From contig NZ_JBHUEA010000018.1 in assembly GCF_042680685.1 (NCBI RefSeq), forward strand, positions 1 through 64,000: 64,000 nt of DNA, given 5' to 3'. Shown piece after piece: positions 32,103 to 41,131 of the stretch. Source of the stretch: Amnibacterium endophyticum (GTDB taxonomy: Bacteria > Actinomycetota > Actinomycetes > Actinomycetales > Microbacteriaceae). Each line of letters opens with the position of its first letter. The stretch's first letter is position 1. A program made the translations under genes and the position numbers. A model generated the notes under the pieces. The model saw only the letters and a program-made list of their open reading frames with translations. It was not told the DNA's origin and searched no databases.

Positions 32103-35100
32103 ATGCCCGGAGTGCTCGATCGGTTCGGCGCCGCGACCCGCGAGTGGTTCGTCGGCGCCTTCCGCGAGCCCACGCGTGCGCAGGCGGGCGCGTGGGAGGC
32201 GATCGCTGCCGGGCGGCACGCACTGGTCGTCGCGCCCACGGGGTCGGGCAAGACGCTCGCCGCGTTCCTGTGGGCGGTCGACCGGCTGGCCGCGCGCCCG
32301 AGCGATGCGCCGAAGGGCACCCGCGTCCTCTACATCTCGCCGCTGAAGGCGCTCGGCGTCGACGTGGAGCGCAACCTCCGCAGCCCGCTCGTCGGGGTGA
32401 CCCAGACCGCGAAGCGCCTGGGCGAGACCCCGCCGCCCATCCGCGTCGGCGTGCGCTCCGGCGACACGAGCCAGTCGGAGCGGCGGGCGCTGTCGAACGA
32501 CCCGCCCGAGATCCTGATCACGACCCCCGAGTCCCTGTTCCTCATGCTCACGTCGGCCGCGCGGGAGACGCTGACCGAGGTCGACACGGTCATCGTGGAC
32601 GAGGTGCACGCCGTCGCCGCGACGAAGCGGGGGTCGCACCTCGCGCTCTCCCTCGAACGGCTCGACGCGATGCTCGAGCAGCCCGCGCAGCGCATCGGAC
32701 TGTCGGCGACCGTGAAGCTCGTGGAGGAGGTCGCCCGCTTCCTCGGCGGCCGCTCCCCCGTCACGGTCGTGCAGCCGGCGGCGCAGAAGACCTTCGACCT
32801 GAGCGTCGTCGTCCCGGTCGAGGACATGGCCGACCCCGACCTCGGCAGCGGGTGGCCGGCCGGCGACCCCGAGCAGCCGCTCGAGGGCAGCGCCGCGCAG
32901 GACGTCTTCGACCCGGACGACCCGCTGCCGCAGCGGACGGGCTCGATCTGGCCGTACGTGGAGTCCTCGATCACCGACCTGGTGCTGCAGCACCGCTCGA
33001 CGATCGTGTTCGCGAACTCGAGGCGCCTCGCGGAGCGGCTGACGGCGCGGCTCAACGAGGAGTACCAGGAGCGGCTCGAGTCGCAGCAGGCGAGGGAGGA
33101 GGCCCGCGAGGGCGTCGAGGCTCCGGCGGCGCTCGAGCTGGCCGTCGCCGGCAGCGGGCTCGCGAAGCGCGGGCAGCCCGCGCCGGCCGCGGTCCAGGCG
33201 TCCTCCGGCTCGACCCGCGGCGCCACCGAGCTGCTCGCCCGCGCCCACCACGGCTCGGTCAGCAAGGAGCAGCGCGGCCTGATCGAGGACGACCTGAAGT
33301 CGGGACGGCTGCGCTGCGTCGTGGCGACCTCGAGCCTCGAGCTCGGCATCGACATGGGCGCCGTCGACCTCGTCGTGCAGGTGGGCGCGCCGCCGTCCGC
33401 GGCGAGCGGCCTGCAGCGCATCGGCCGGGCCGGGCACCAGGTCGGCGAGATCAGCAAGGGCGTCGTCTTCCCCGTGCACCAGGCCGACCTGATCCACGCC
33501 GCGGTCGCGACCGACCGGATGCTGCGCGGCGAGCTCGAGTCCATCCGCATCCCCGCGAACCCGCTCGACGTGCTGGCGCAGCAGACGGTCGCGGCGAGCG
33601 CGATGGAGGACCTCGACGTCGAGGCGTGGTTCGACACCGTCCGGCGCAGCGCGCCGTTCGCCGCGCTCCCCCGCTCCGCCTACGAGGCGGTGCTCGACCT
33701 GCTGGCCGGCCGCTACCCGTCCGACGAGTTCGCCGAGCTGCGCCCCCGCATCGTCTGGGACCGCGACGCGAACACGCTGTCCGGCCGCAACGGCGCGCAG
33801 CGCCTGGCGGTCACCTCCGGCGGCACCATCCCCGACCGCGGCATGTTCGGCGTCTTCCTGGTCTCCGGCGGCGAGGGGGGCGGCAACCGTGTCGGCGAGC
33901 TGGACGAGGAGATGGTCTACGAGTCGCGGGTCGGCGACGTCTTCAGCCTCGGCGCGACCAGCTGGCGGATCCAGGAGATCACGCACGACCGCGTGCTCGT
34001 CCTGCCCGCGTTCGGCGAGCCCGGCCGCGTGCCGTTCTGGAAGGGCGACGGCCTCGGCCGGCCCGTCGAGCTCGGGCGGGCCGTCGGGGCCTTCCAGCGG
34101 GAGCTCGCGACCGCCGACGACGCGCAGGCCGCCGCCGCCGCGCACCGCATCGGGCTCGACGACCGCGCGACCGCGAACCTCGTCCGCTTCGTGAAGGAGC
34201 AGGCGGAGGCGACCGGCAGCGTGCCGTCGGACCGCACCCTGGTGCTCGAGCGGTTCCGGGACGAGCTGGGCGACTGGCGCATCGTGCTCCATTCCCCGTT
34301 CGGCATGCAGGTGCACGCACCGTGGGCGCTCGCCGTCGGCGCACGCCTCGCCGAGCGCTTCGGCATCGAGAACGGCGCCATGGCCGCGGACGACGGCATC
34401 GTGCTGCGGGTGCCGGACACGGACGCGGAGCCGCCGGGCGCCGACCTGTTCGTCTTCGAGCCGGACGAGCTCGACGAGACGGTGACCACCGAGGTGACCT
34501 CGTCGGCGATCTTTGCGTCCCGCTTCCGCGAGTGCGCGGCGCGCGCCCTGCTGCTGCCGCGCTACAACCCCGGACGGCGATCGCCCCTGTGGCAGCAGCG
34601 CCAGCGCGCCAGCCAGCTGCTCGACGTGGCGAAGAAGTTCCCGACCTTCCCGATCATCTTCGAGACCATCCGCGAGGTGCTGCAGGACGTGTACGACCTG
34701 CCCGCGCTGAAGGAGCTCGCGGCCGGGCTCGAGAGCCGCGCGATCCGCATCGTGGAGGTCGAGACGCCGACCGCGAGCCCGTTCGCCCGCAGCCTGCTGT
34801 TCAGCTACGTCGGCGCGTTCATGTACGAGGGCGACAGCCCGCTGGCGGAGCGCAAGGCGCAGGCGCTCGCCCTCGACGCGACGCTGCTCTCGGAGCTGCT
34901 CGGCCGCGTCGAGCTGCGCGAGCTGCTCGACGCCGCCGTGGTCGAGCGCACGGAGCAGGAGCTGCAGCGACTCGCCCCCGACCGCCGGCTGCAGGGCCTG
35001 GAGGGCGTCGCCGACCTGCTCCGCCTGCTCGGGCCGCTCACCGCCGACGAGATCGCGGCCCGCCTGGTCGTGGGCGAGCACGCGGCGACCGCGGAGCAGG

Positions 35101-36812
35101 CGGGCGGGTTCGTGGCCGAGCTCGTCGCGTCGAAGCGGGCGATCGAGGCGTCCTGGGGCGGCGAGCGCTGGGTCGCCGCGATCGAGGACGCGAGCCGGCT
35201 GCGCGACGCGCTCGGCGTGCCGCTGCCGATCGGGGTGCCGGTCGCCTTCGTCGAGCCCGTGCAGGACCCGCTCGGCGACCTCGTCGGCCGGTACGCGCGC
35301 ACGCACGGCCCCTTCACCGCGGCCGCCGCGGCGCAGCGCCTCGGGCTCGGCCCCGCGGTGGTGGTCGACACCCTCCGCCGACTGCTGGACGCGCGCCGCG
35401 TCACCGAGGGCGAGTTCCGCCCGGGTGGCACCGGCGCGGAGTGGTGCGACGTCGAGGTGCTGCGGCGCCTGCGCAGCAGGTCCCTCGCCGCCCTGCGGAA
35501 GGAGGTCGAGCCGGTCGAGCAGGCCGCCTTCGCCCGCTTCCTGCCCGAGTGGCAGCACGTGGGCGCGCTGGACGCCGAGGGGCGCCGCACCGGCCGCAGC
35601 CTGCGGGGCGTCGACGGGGTCGCGACGGTGATCGAGCAGCTCGCGGGCGTGCCCGTCCCCGCCTCCGCGTGGGAGACGCTGGTGCTGCCCGCCCGGGTCC
35701 GGGACTACGCGCCCGCGATGCTCGACGAGCTGACCGCGACGGGCGAGGTGGTCTGGTCGGGCGCCGGACGGCTCGCGGGCAGCGACGGCTGGGTCGCGCT
35801 CCACCTCGCCGACGCGGTCCCGTTGACACTGCCGGAGGCGGAGCAGGGCGAGCGCACGCCGCTGGAGCAGGAGGTGCTCGCGACGCTCGGCGGTGGCGGC
35901 GCGTTCTTCTTCCGTCAGCTCGCCGACACCGTCGGTGCGGTCGACGACCACGCGCTCACGACCGCGCTCTGGAACCTCGTGTGGAGCGGCCTGGTCACGA
36001 ACGACACGTTCGCGCCGGTCCGTGCGCTCGTCGGAGCGAGGGGCTCCGGCACCGCGCACCGGACGCAGCGTCGGGCGCCGCGGGCGAAGAGCTACCGGGG
36101 CCGCGGGCGCCCGGCGATGCCAGTCCGCAGCGGACCGCCGAGCACGGCGGGGCGCTGGGCGATCCTGCCGCTGCCCGAGGACGATCCGACGGTGCGTGCG
36201 GCCGCCACGGCGGAGATCCTGCTCGACCGGTACGGCGTCGTCACCCGCGGCTCCGTGCAGGCGGAGCAGGTCCCGGGCGGGTTCGCGCTCGTCTACAAGA
36301 CGCTCGCCGCGCTCGAGGAGGCGGGGCGCGCCCGGCGCGGCTACTTCGTCGAGCAGCTCGGCGCCGCGCAGTTCTCCACCGCGGGCACGGTCGACCGGCT
36401 GCGCAAGCACGCCCGGGACGCGAACGACGAGGTGCCCGACCCCGCCGTCGTGGTGCTCGCCGCCACCGATCCCGCCAACCCGTACGGCGGTGCGCTGCCG
36501 TGGCTGGAGACGGCGTCGGACGGCGGCCACCGTCCCGGCAGGAAGGCCGGCGCCCTCGTCGTCCTCGTCGACGGGCACCTCGTGCTCTACGTCGAGCGGG
36601 GCGGCAAGACCGTGCTCCGCTTCTCCGCGGGTGACGGCGCGATGGGCCTCGCGGCCGACGGGCTCGCTGCCGCGGTGCGCTCCGGTGCCGTGCCGCATCT
36701 GGTCGTGGAGAAGGTCGACGGCGAGTACGCCCTCGGCTCCGAGTTCGGCAAGCGGCTCGAGTCCGCCGGCTTCGCGGCGACGCCGAAGGGCCTGCGGCTC
36801 CGTGCCACGTAG
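32103..36812 (+). CDS. lhr: Lhr-family ATP-dependent helicase
   Basis: A 1569-aa superfamily 2 helicase of the large Lhr type. Walker A (APTGSGKT) lies at residues 44-51, the DEVH box near 168, and the helicase core runs to about residue 450 (SSLELGIDMGAVDLVVQVGAPPSAASGLQRIGRAG). The long C-terminal Lhr domains follow. In mycobacteria Lhr is a 3'-5' DNA/RNA-DNA helicase induced by DNA damage. The adjacent plus-strand gene is a Nei-type glycosylase, the same pairing seen in mycobacteria, suggesting repair. ATG at 32103 gives MPGVLDRF; upstream GTG is possible. Confidence 0.95.
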   Translation: MPGVLDRFGAATREWFVGAFREPTRAQAGAWEAIAAGRHALVVAPTGSGKTLAAFLWAVDRLAARPSDAPKGTRVLYISPLKALGVDVERNLRSPLVGVTQTAKRLGETPPPIRVGVRSGDTSQSERRALSNDPPEILITTPESLFLMLTSAARETLTEVDTVIVDEVHAVAATKRGSHLALSLERLDAMLEQPAQRIGLSATVKLVEEVARFLGGRSPVTVVQPAAQKTFDLSVVVPVEDMADPDLGSGWPAGDPEQPLEGSAAQDVFDPDDPLPQRTGSIWPYVESSITDLVLQHRSTIVFANSRRLAERLTARLNEEYQERLESQQAREEAREGVEAPAALELAVAGSGLAKRGQPAPAAVQASSGSTRGATELLARAHHGSVSKEQRGLIEDDLKSGRLRCVVATSSLELGIDMGAVDLVVQVGAPPSAASGLQRIGRAGHQVGEISKGVVFPVHQADLIHAAVATDRMLRGELESIRIPANPLDVLAQQTVAASAMEDLDVEAWFDTVRRSAPFAALPRSAYEAVLDLLAGRYPSDEFAELRPRIVWDRDANTLSGRNGAQRLAVTSGGTIPDRGMFGVFLVSGGEGGGNRVGELDEEMVYESRVGDVFSLGATSWRIQEITHDRVLVLPAFGEPGRVPFWKGDGLGRPVELGRAVGAFQRELATADDAQAAAAAHRIGLDDRATANLVRFVKEQAEATGSVPSDRTLVLERFRDELGDWRIVLHSPFGMQVHAPWALAVGARLAERFGIENGAMAADDGIVLRVPDTDAEPPGADLFVFEPDELDETVTTEVTSSAIFASRFRECAARALLLPRYNPGRRSPLWQQRQRASQLLDVAKKFPTFPIIFETIREVLQDVYDLPALKELAAGLESRAIRIVEVETPTASPFARSLLFSYVGAFMYEGDSPLAERKAQALALDATLLSELLGRVELRELLDAAVVERTEQELQRLAPDRRLQGLEGVADLLRLLGPLTADEIAARLVVGEHAATAEQAGGFVAELVASKRAIEASWGGERWVAAIEDASRLRDALGVPLPIGVPVAFVEPVQDPLGDLVGRYARTHGPFTAAAAAQRLGLGPAVVVDTLRRLLDARRVTEGEFRPGGTGAEWCDVEVLRRLRSRSLAALRKEVEPVEQAAFARFLPEWQHVGALDAEGRRTGRSLRGVDGVATVIEQLAGVPVPASAWETLVLPARVRDYAPAMLDELTATGEVVWSGAGRLAGSDGWVALHLADAVPLTLPEAEQGERTPLEQEVLATLGGGGAFFFRQLADTVGAVDDHALTTALWNLVWSGLVTNDTFAPVRALVGARGSGTAHRTQRRAPRAKSYRGRGRPAMPVRSGPPSTAGRWAILPLPEDDPTVRAAATAEILLDRYGVVTRGSVQAEQVPGGFALVYKTLAALEEAGRARRGYFVEQLGAAQFSTAGTVDRLRKHARDANDEVPDPAVVVLAATDPANPYGGALPWLETASDGGHRPGRKAGALVVLVDGHLVLYVERGGKTVLRFSAGDGAMGLAADGLAAAVRSGAVPHLVVEKVDGEYALGSEFGKRLESAGFAATPKGLRLRAT

Positions 36813-36865
36813 CAGTGGCCGCGGTGCGACCGCGGGTGACCCCGTGACGGTGAGCGGGATGCGCG

Positions 36866-37660
36866 ATGCCTGAGGGCGACACCGTCTACCGCGCCGCGAG
36901 GAACCTCGACACGGCCCTCGCGGGCCAGGTGCTGACGGGCTGCGACGTCCGGGTGCCCAGGTACGCGACCGTCGACCTGACCGGCCAGACGGTCGAGTCG
37001 GTCGGCAGCCGCGGCAAGCACCTGCTGCTGCGGACCGAGGAGGCGCTCGTCCACTCGCATCTGAAGATGGAGGGCGCCTGGCACCTGTACCGGCCCGGGG
37101 GCCGCTGGCGGCGGCCGGCGTTCGAGGCCCGCATCGTGCTCGACACCGCGCCCTGGCAGGCGGTCGGCTTCGCGCTCGGCGTGCTCGAGGTCCTGCCGCG
37201 GGCGCAGGAGGAGGACGTGGTCGGGTACCTCGGGCCGGACCTGCTCGGCCCGGACTGGGACGCGGAGACGGCGCTCGCGAACATCGCGGCGCAGCCGGAG
37301 CGGGCGATCGGGCTCGCGCTGCTCGACCAGCGGAACCTGGCCGGGGTCGGCAACGTGTACCGGAACGAGCTCTGCTTCCTCCGCGGCGTGCTGCCGACCC
37401 GGCCGGTCGGCGAGGTGCGGGACCTGCCCCGGATGGTCGACCTGGCGAAGCGCACCCTCGAGGCGAACAAGAACCGGGTCGAGCGGACCTTGACCGGCGA
37501 CACGAGGTCCGGGAAGCAGGACTGGGTCTACGGCCGCACGGGCAAGCCCTGCCGCCGCTGCGGCACCCGGATCCGCGGCGGCTCGCTCGGCGACCCGGTG
37601 CGCCCGGGCCAGGGCGCGCAGGACCGCGAGACCTACTGGTGCCCCCGCTGCCAGACCTGA
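36866..37660 (+). CDS. nei2: Fpg/Nei-family DNA glycosylase (Nei2-like)
   Basis: A 264-aa base-excision-repair glycosylase/AP lyase. It begins MPEGDTVYRAARNL: Pro2 is the Schiff-base nucleophile and Glu3 catalytic; PEGDTV is the endonuclease VIII type. The C-terminal zinc finger (CRRCGTRIRG ... YWCPRCQT) has an insertion between the Cys pairs. It removes oxidised pyrimidines. It lies 53 nt after lhr and likely is co-transcribed. Confidence 0.92.
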   Translation: MPEGDTVYRAARNLDTALAGQVLTGCDVRVPRYATVDLTGQTVESVGSRGKHLLLRTEEALVHSHLKMEGAWHLYRPGGRWRRPAFEARIVLDTAPWQAVGFALGVLEVLPRAQEEDVVGYLGPDLLGPDWDAETALANIAAQPERAIGLALLDQRNLAGVGNVYRNELCFLRGVLPTRPVGEVRDLPRMVDLAKRTLEANKNRVERTLTGDTRSGKQDWVYGRTGKPCRRCGTRIRGGSLGDPVRPGQGAQDRETYWCPRCQT

Positions 37661-37688
37661 CGCACGCGATGCAGCCGCTCACCCCACC

Positions 37689-37777
37689 GCTGGTCGAGGT
37701 GCGAGCGCAGCGAGCCTCGACAGCGCCCGGCCCCACCCAGCGCTGGTCGAGGTGCGAGCGCAGCGAGCCTCGAGACC
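37689..37777. repeat. Two direct copies of the dispersed palindromic repeat
   Basis: Copies at 37689-37720 and 37742-37777 share GGTCGAGGTGCGAGCGCAG followed by CGAGCCTCGA. They sit between nei2 and the YbaK gene. The central GCGAGCGCAGCG is near-palindromic. Confidence 0.9.
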
Positions 37778-37817
37778 ACCCGGCCCGCGCACCGGCCCCT
37801 CCTGCGAGGATCGCCCG

Positions 37818-38306
37818 GTGAGCAGGAAGCCGCCCTCCACCGCGGCGACGAAGGCGCTCGACGCGCTCGGGGTCGTCTACACGCCCCGCCCCTACGACCA
37901 CGACCCGGCGACCGTCGACTACGGCGAGGAGGCGGCGAGGGCGCTCGGGGTCCCGGCGCAGCGGGTCTTCAAGACCCTGGTGGCGGAGGTCGAGGGCCGC
38001 GGCGTCGTCGCCGTCGTGCCCGTCTCGTCGATGCTCGACCTCAAGGCGCTGGCCGGGTCGCTCGGCGCCAAGCGCGCCGTGATGGCGGCGCCGGAGGCGG
38101 CCGAGCGCCGCACGGGCTACGTCGTCGGCGGCATCAGCCCGTTCGGGCAGCGGTCGCGGCTCCCCCTCGTGCTCGACGAGAGCGCTGCGGAGCTGCCGAC
38201 GATCCTCGTGTCCGGCGGCCGGCGCGGCTTCGACCTCGAGGTGGCGCCGCACGATCTGCTGCGGGCGACCGGCGGCTCGACCGCCCCGATCGCGACGGCC
38301 CGATGA
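37818..38306 (+). CDS. ybaK: YbaK/EbsC-type Cys-tRNA(Pro)/aminoacyl-tRNA deacylase
   Basis: A 162-aa YbaK-domain protein, N-terminus VSRKPPSTAATKALDALGVVYTP, with VFKTLVAEVEG, the Lys-centred LDLKALAGSLGAKRA and GYVVGGISPFGQ blocks conserved in the family. It hydrolyses mischarged Cys-tRNA(Pro) in trans. GTG at 37818 is chosen because the longer frame runs through the palindromic repeats. Stop overlaps the next gene by 4 nt. Confidence 0.92.
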   Translation: MSRKPPSTAATKALDALGVVYTPRPYDHDPATVDYGEEAARALGVPAQRVFKTLVAEVEGRGVVAVVPVSSMLDLKALAGSLGAKRAVMAAPEAAERRTGYVVGGISPFGQRSRLPLVLDESAAELPTILVSGGRRGFDLEVAPHDLLRATGGSTAPIATAR

Positions 38307-39031
38307 GGGCCGGCCGGCTCGCGGCCGGGCTCGCCGCCGCCGGAGGGCTCGGGTACCTCGTCTGGCTCGCCCGCCACCGGGCGGCGTGGACCGTGCTGCT
38401 CACGAACCGCATCCCCGCGCACCACGAGCACTGGCGCGAGCGGGGGCGCCGCCGTGAGGGGAGCGTGCTCTACGTCGCGCTCGGCGACTCCGCGGCGCTC
38501 GGGCTCGGGGCGTCGCGGCCGGAGCGCGGCTACGTCGGGCTGCTCGCCGACGAGATCGCTCGGATCACGGGGCGGCACGTCCGCGTGCGCAACCTCTCGA
38601 TCGACGGCGCGACCTGCGCGGTGGTGCTGCAGGACGAGCTGCACCGCGTGCCGGACGAGCCCGCGCTGGTCTGCACGATCGACATCGGCGCGAACGACGT
38701 GTGGAGCTTCGAGCCGGAGCGCTTCCGCCGAGAGCTGGGGCAGGTGCTCGCCGCGCTGCCCAGCGGGACGCTGGTCGCCGACGTCCCGAGCTTCGCCCCG
38801 CTGCCGGTGGCGGGGCGCGTGCGCCGGATGAACACGATCGTCCACGAGCTGGTCGCGGCGCACGGGCACGTGCTCGTGCCGCTGAACGCGACGACCGCGC
38901 GCGGCGGCCCTCTCTCCGCGCTCCGGAACGCGGCGGGCGACCTGTTCCACCCGAACGACCGCGGCCACGCCCGCTGGGCGGAGGCGTTCCTCCCGCCCCT
39001 CCGCGCGCGCCTCGCCGATAGCGGCTACTGA
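38303..39031 (+). CDS. SGNH/GDSL-type hydrolase, membrane-anchored
   Basis: A 242-aa SGNH hydrolase. A hydrophobic N-terminal segment (residues 6-22) suggests a membrane anchor or signal. Catalytic Ser63 is in ALGDSAALG; the block III IGANDVW and the C-terminal HPNDRGH (Asp/His) are present. The substrate is unknown; cell-surface lipid or glycan esters are typical. The start overlaps ybaK by 4 nt (ATGA). Confidence 0.9.
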   Translation: MRAGRLAAGLAAAGGLGYLVWLARHRAAWTVLLTNRIPAHHEHWRERGRRREGSVLYVALGDSAALGLGASRPERGYVGLLADEIARITGRHVRVRNLSIDGATCAVVLQDELHRVPDEPALVCTIDIGANDVWSFEPERFRRELGQVLAALPSGTLVADVPSFAPLPVAGRVRRMNTIVHELVAAHGHVLVPLNATTARGGPLSALRNAAGDLFHPNDRGHARWAEAFLPPLRARLADSGY

Positions 39032-39097
39032 CCTCGCGCGGTCGCTCCGCCACCTCGCGCGGTCCTCGTGGCGCCCGAGCCCGGCGGCGAGGGCGGC

Positions 39098-40213
39098 TCA
39101 GCCGCGCTCGGGGACGTGCCGCTCGTCCGGGCCCACGTACTCCGAAAGCGGGCGGATGAGCGCGTTAGCCTCCAGCTGCTCCATGACGTGCGCGGTCCAG
39201 CCGGTCACGCGCGCCGCGACGAACAGCGGCGTGAACACCTCGGTGTCGAAGCCCATCAGGTGGTAGGCCGGGCCCGACGGGTAGTCGAGGTTCGGCTTGA
39301 TCGACTTGCGCTCGTCCATCGCCCGCGCGAGCTCCTCGTACAGCGCGAGCAGGTCGGGTCGGTCGTACTCGGCGACGAGCGTCTCGAGGGCGGCCTTCAT
39401 GGTCGGCACGCGGGAGTCGCCGTGCTTGTAGACGCGATGCCCGAAGCCCATGATCTTCCGCTTCTCCGCGAGCGCCGCGTCGAGCCAGCCCGCCGCGGCG
39501 TCCGCCGACCCGATCTCGTCGAACGCGTGCATGACGGCCTCGTTCGCGCCGCCGTGCAGGGGCCCCTTGAGCGCGCCGATCGCCGCCGTGACGGCCGAGT
39601 ACAGGTCCGCGAGCGTCGAGGTGACGACGCGGGCGGTGAACGTCGACGCGTTGAAGGAGTGCTCGGCGTACAGCGTCATCGAGACGTCGAAGGCCTTCAC
39701 GACCGTCGGGCCGGGCACGCTGCCGAAGGACATGTGGAGGAGGTTCGCGCTGTAGCCGAGGTCGTCCCGGGGCTCGACCACCGGCAGGTCGTGCCGTCGA
39801 CGCTGCACGTAGGCGACGATCGCGGGCAGCTTCGCGAAGAGCCTCATCGACTTCTCGAGGTCCGCCTCGCGCGAGGAGTCGGCGACGGCCGGGTCCCCGG
39901 CGCCGATGACGCTGACGGCCGTGCGGACGAGGTCCATCGGCGCCGCGTCGCGCGGGAGGTCGTCGATGACGCGCTTGACGCCCTCGTCGAGGCGCCGCTG
40001 CGATCGCTCCGCCTGCTGGAAGGCGGCGAGCTGCGCCTCGTCGGGCAGCTCGCCGTGCCACAGCAGGTGGGCGACCTCCTCGAAGGAGCAGCGGTCCGCC
40101 AGCTCCTGCACCGGGTACCCGCGGTAGAGCAGCGAGTTGGTCTCGGGGTTCACCTTCGAGATCGCGGTGGTGTCGACGACGACGCCCGCGAGCCCCTTCT
40201 TGATGTCGGCCAT
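39098..40213 (-). CDS. prpC: 2-methylcitrate synthase
   Basis: A 371-aa citrate-synthase-family protein (VVDTTAISKVNPETNSLLYRGYPVQELA, LHGGANEAVMHAFDEIG, MGFGHRVYKHGDSRV). It condenses propionyl-CoA with oxaloacetate; its place after prpD and prpB fixes the 2-methylcitrate role. The ATG at 40213 has AGAGG five nt upstream; the GTG one codon before is too close. Cytosolic, with normal length. Confidence 0.95.
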   Translation of the reverse strand: MADIKKGLAGVVVDTTAISKVNPETNSLLYRGYPVQELADRCSFEEVAHLLWHGELPDEAQLAAFQQAERSQRRLDEGVKRVIDDLPRDAAPMDLVRTAVSVIGAGDPAVADSSREADLEKSMRLFAKLPAIVAYVQRRRHDLPVVEPRDDLGYSANLLHMSFGSVPGPTVVKAFDVSMTLYAEHSFNASTFTARVVTSTLADLYSAVTAAIGALKGPLHGGANEAVMHAFDEIGSADAAAGWLDAALAEKRKIMGFGHRVYKHGDSRVPTMKAALETLVAEYDRPDLLALYEELARAMDERKSIKPNLDYPSGPAYHLMGFDTEVFTPLFVAARVTGWTAHVMEQLEANALIRPLSEYVGPDERHVPERG

Positions 40214-40222
40214 CACTGCCTC

Positions 40223-41131
40223 TCAGCTCCGGTTGTTGGCGAGGTCGAAGGTGGCGACGCCGTCGTCGAAGGCGGCGTAGCCCGCGTAGTCGACGAGCTC
40301 GTAGAGCCGCGCCCGGGTCTGCATCCCCGGCACCTGCGACTGCAGCGAGCCGTCGCCCGCGAGCGCGTCGAGGCCGCGCTCGATCGCGCCCATCGCCATC
40401 CGCAGCAGCGAGACCGGGAAGATCACCATGTTCACGCCGACGTCCTGCAGCTGCTGGACGGTGAAGAGGTCGCTCTTGCCGAACTCGGTCATGTTGGCGA
40501 GGAGCGGCACGTCGACGGCGGCGCGCATGGCCTCGAACTCGGACAGGTCCGCCATCGCCTCGGCGAAGATCGCGTCCGCGCCCGCGTCGGCCAGCGCCTT
40601 GGCGCGGTCGGTGGCGGCGCGCAGCCCCTCGACGCCGCGGACGTCCGTGCGCGCCATGACGACGAAGTCGGGGTCGCGGCGCGCCTGGACCGCGGCCCGG
40701 ATGCGGTTCACCGCCGTCGCCTCGTCGACGACCTCCTTGCCGTCGAGGTGCCCGCACCGCTTCGGGTTGACCTGGTCCTCGAGGTGGACGCCCGAGAGGC
40801 CCGCGTCCTCGAGCAGCTGGACCGTGCGCGCGACGTTCATCGGCTCGCCGAACCCGGTGTCGCCGTCGATCAGCGTGGGGAGGTCGGTGTTGCGCGAGAT
40901 CTGCGCACCCCGCTGGACGACCTCGGTCAGCGTGGTGAGCCCGATGTCCGGCAGCCCCAGCTCGTTGGCCATCACGGCCCCGGAGATGTAGACGCCCTCG
41001 AACCCCTTCTCCTGGATGAGCGGCGCGGTCAGCGGGGTGAACGCGCCCGGGAACCGCTGGATGGCCCCGCTGGCGAGCCCCGCGCGGAACGCCTGCCGCT
41101 TCTGCGACGGGGTGACGGTGGTGTGCAGCAT
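40223..41131 (-). CDS. prpB: Methylisocitrate lyase
   Basis: A 302-aa PrpB. Metal-binding DGDTGFGE is near residue 91 and the catalytic Cys126 in NPKRCGH. It cleaves methylisocitrate into succinate and pyruvate. The start ATG shares one base with the prpD stop (TGATG), and the stop lies 9 nt before prpC. Confidence 0.95.
   Translation of the reverse strand: MLHTTVTPSQKRQAFRAGLASGAIQRFPGAFTPLTAPLIQEKGFEGVYISGAVMANELGLPDIGLTTLTEVVQRGAQISRNTDLPTLIDGDTGFGEPMNVARTVQLLEDAGLSGVHLEDQVNPKRCGHLDGKEVVDEATAVNRIRAAVQARRDPDFVVMARTDVRGVEGLRAATDRAKALADAGADAIFAEAMADLSEFEAMRAAVDVPLLANMTEFGKSDLFTVQQLQDVGVNMVIFPVSLLRMAMGAIERGLDALAGDGSLQSQVPGMQTRARLYELVDYAGYAAFDDGVATFDLANNRS

Noticed and set aside
31383..38252. 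A 2289-codon open frame on the minus strand across esterase, lhr and nei2
   Set aside because: It is the mirror of well-recognised plus-strand genes; GC-rich codon use leaves the opposite frame open. Its translation is Arg/Ala/Gly/Asp low-complexity with no family.
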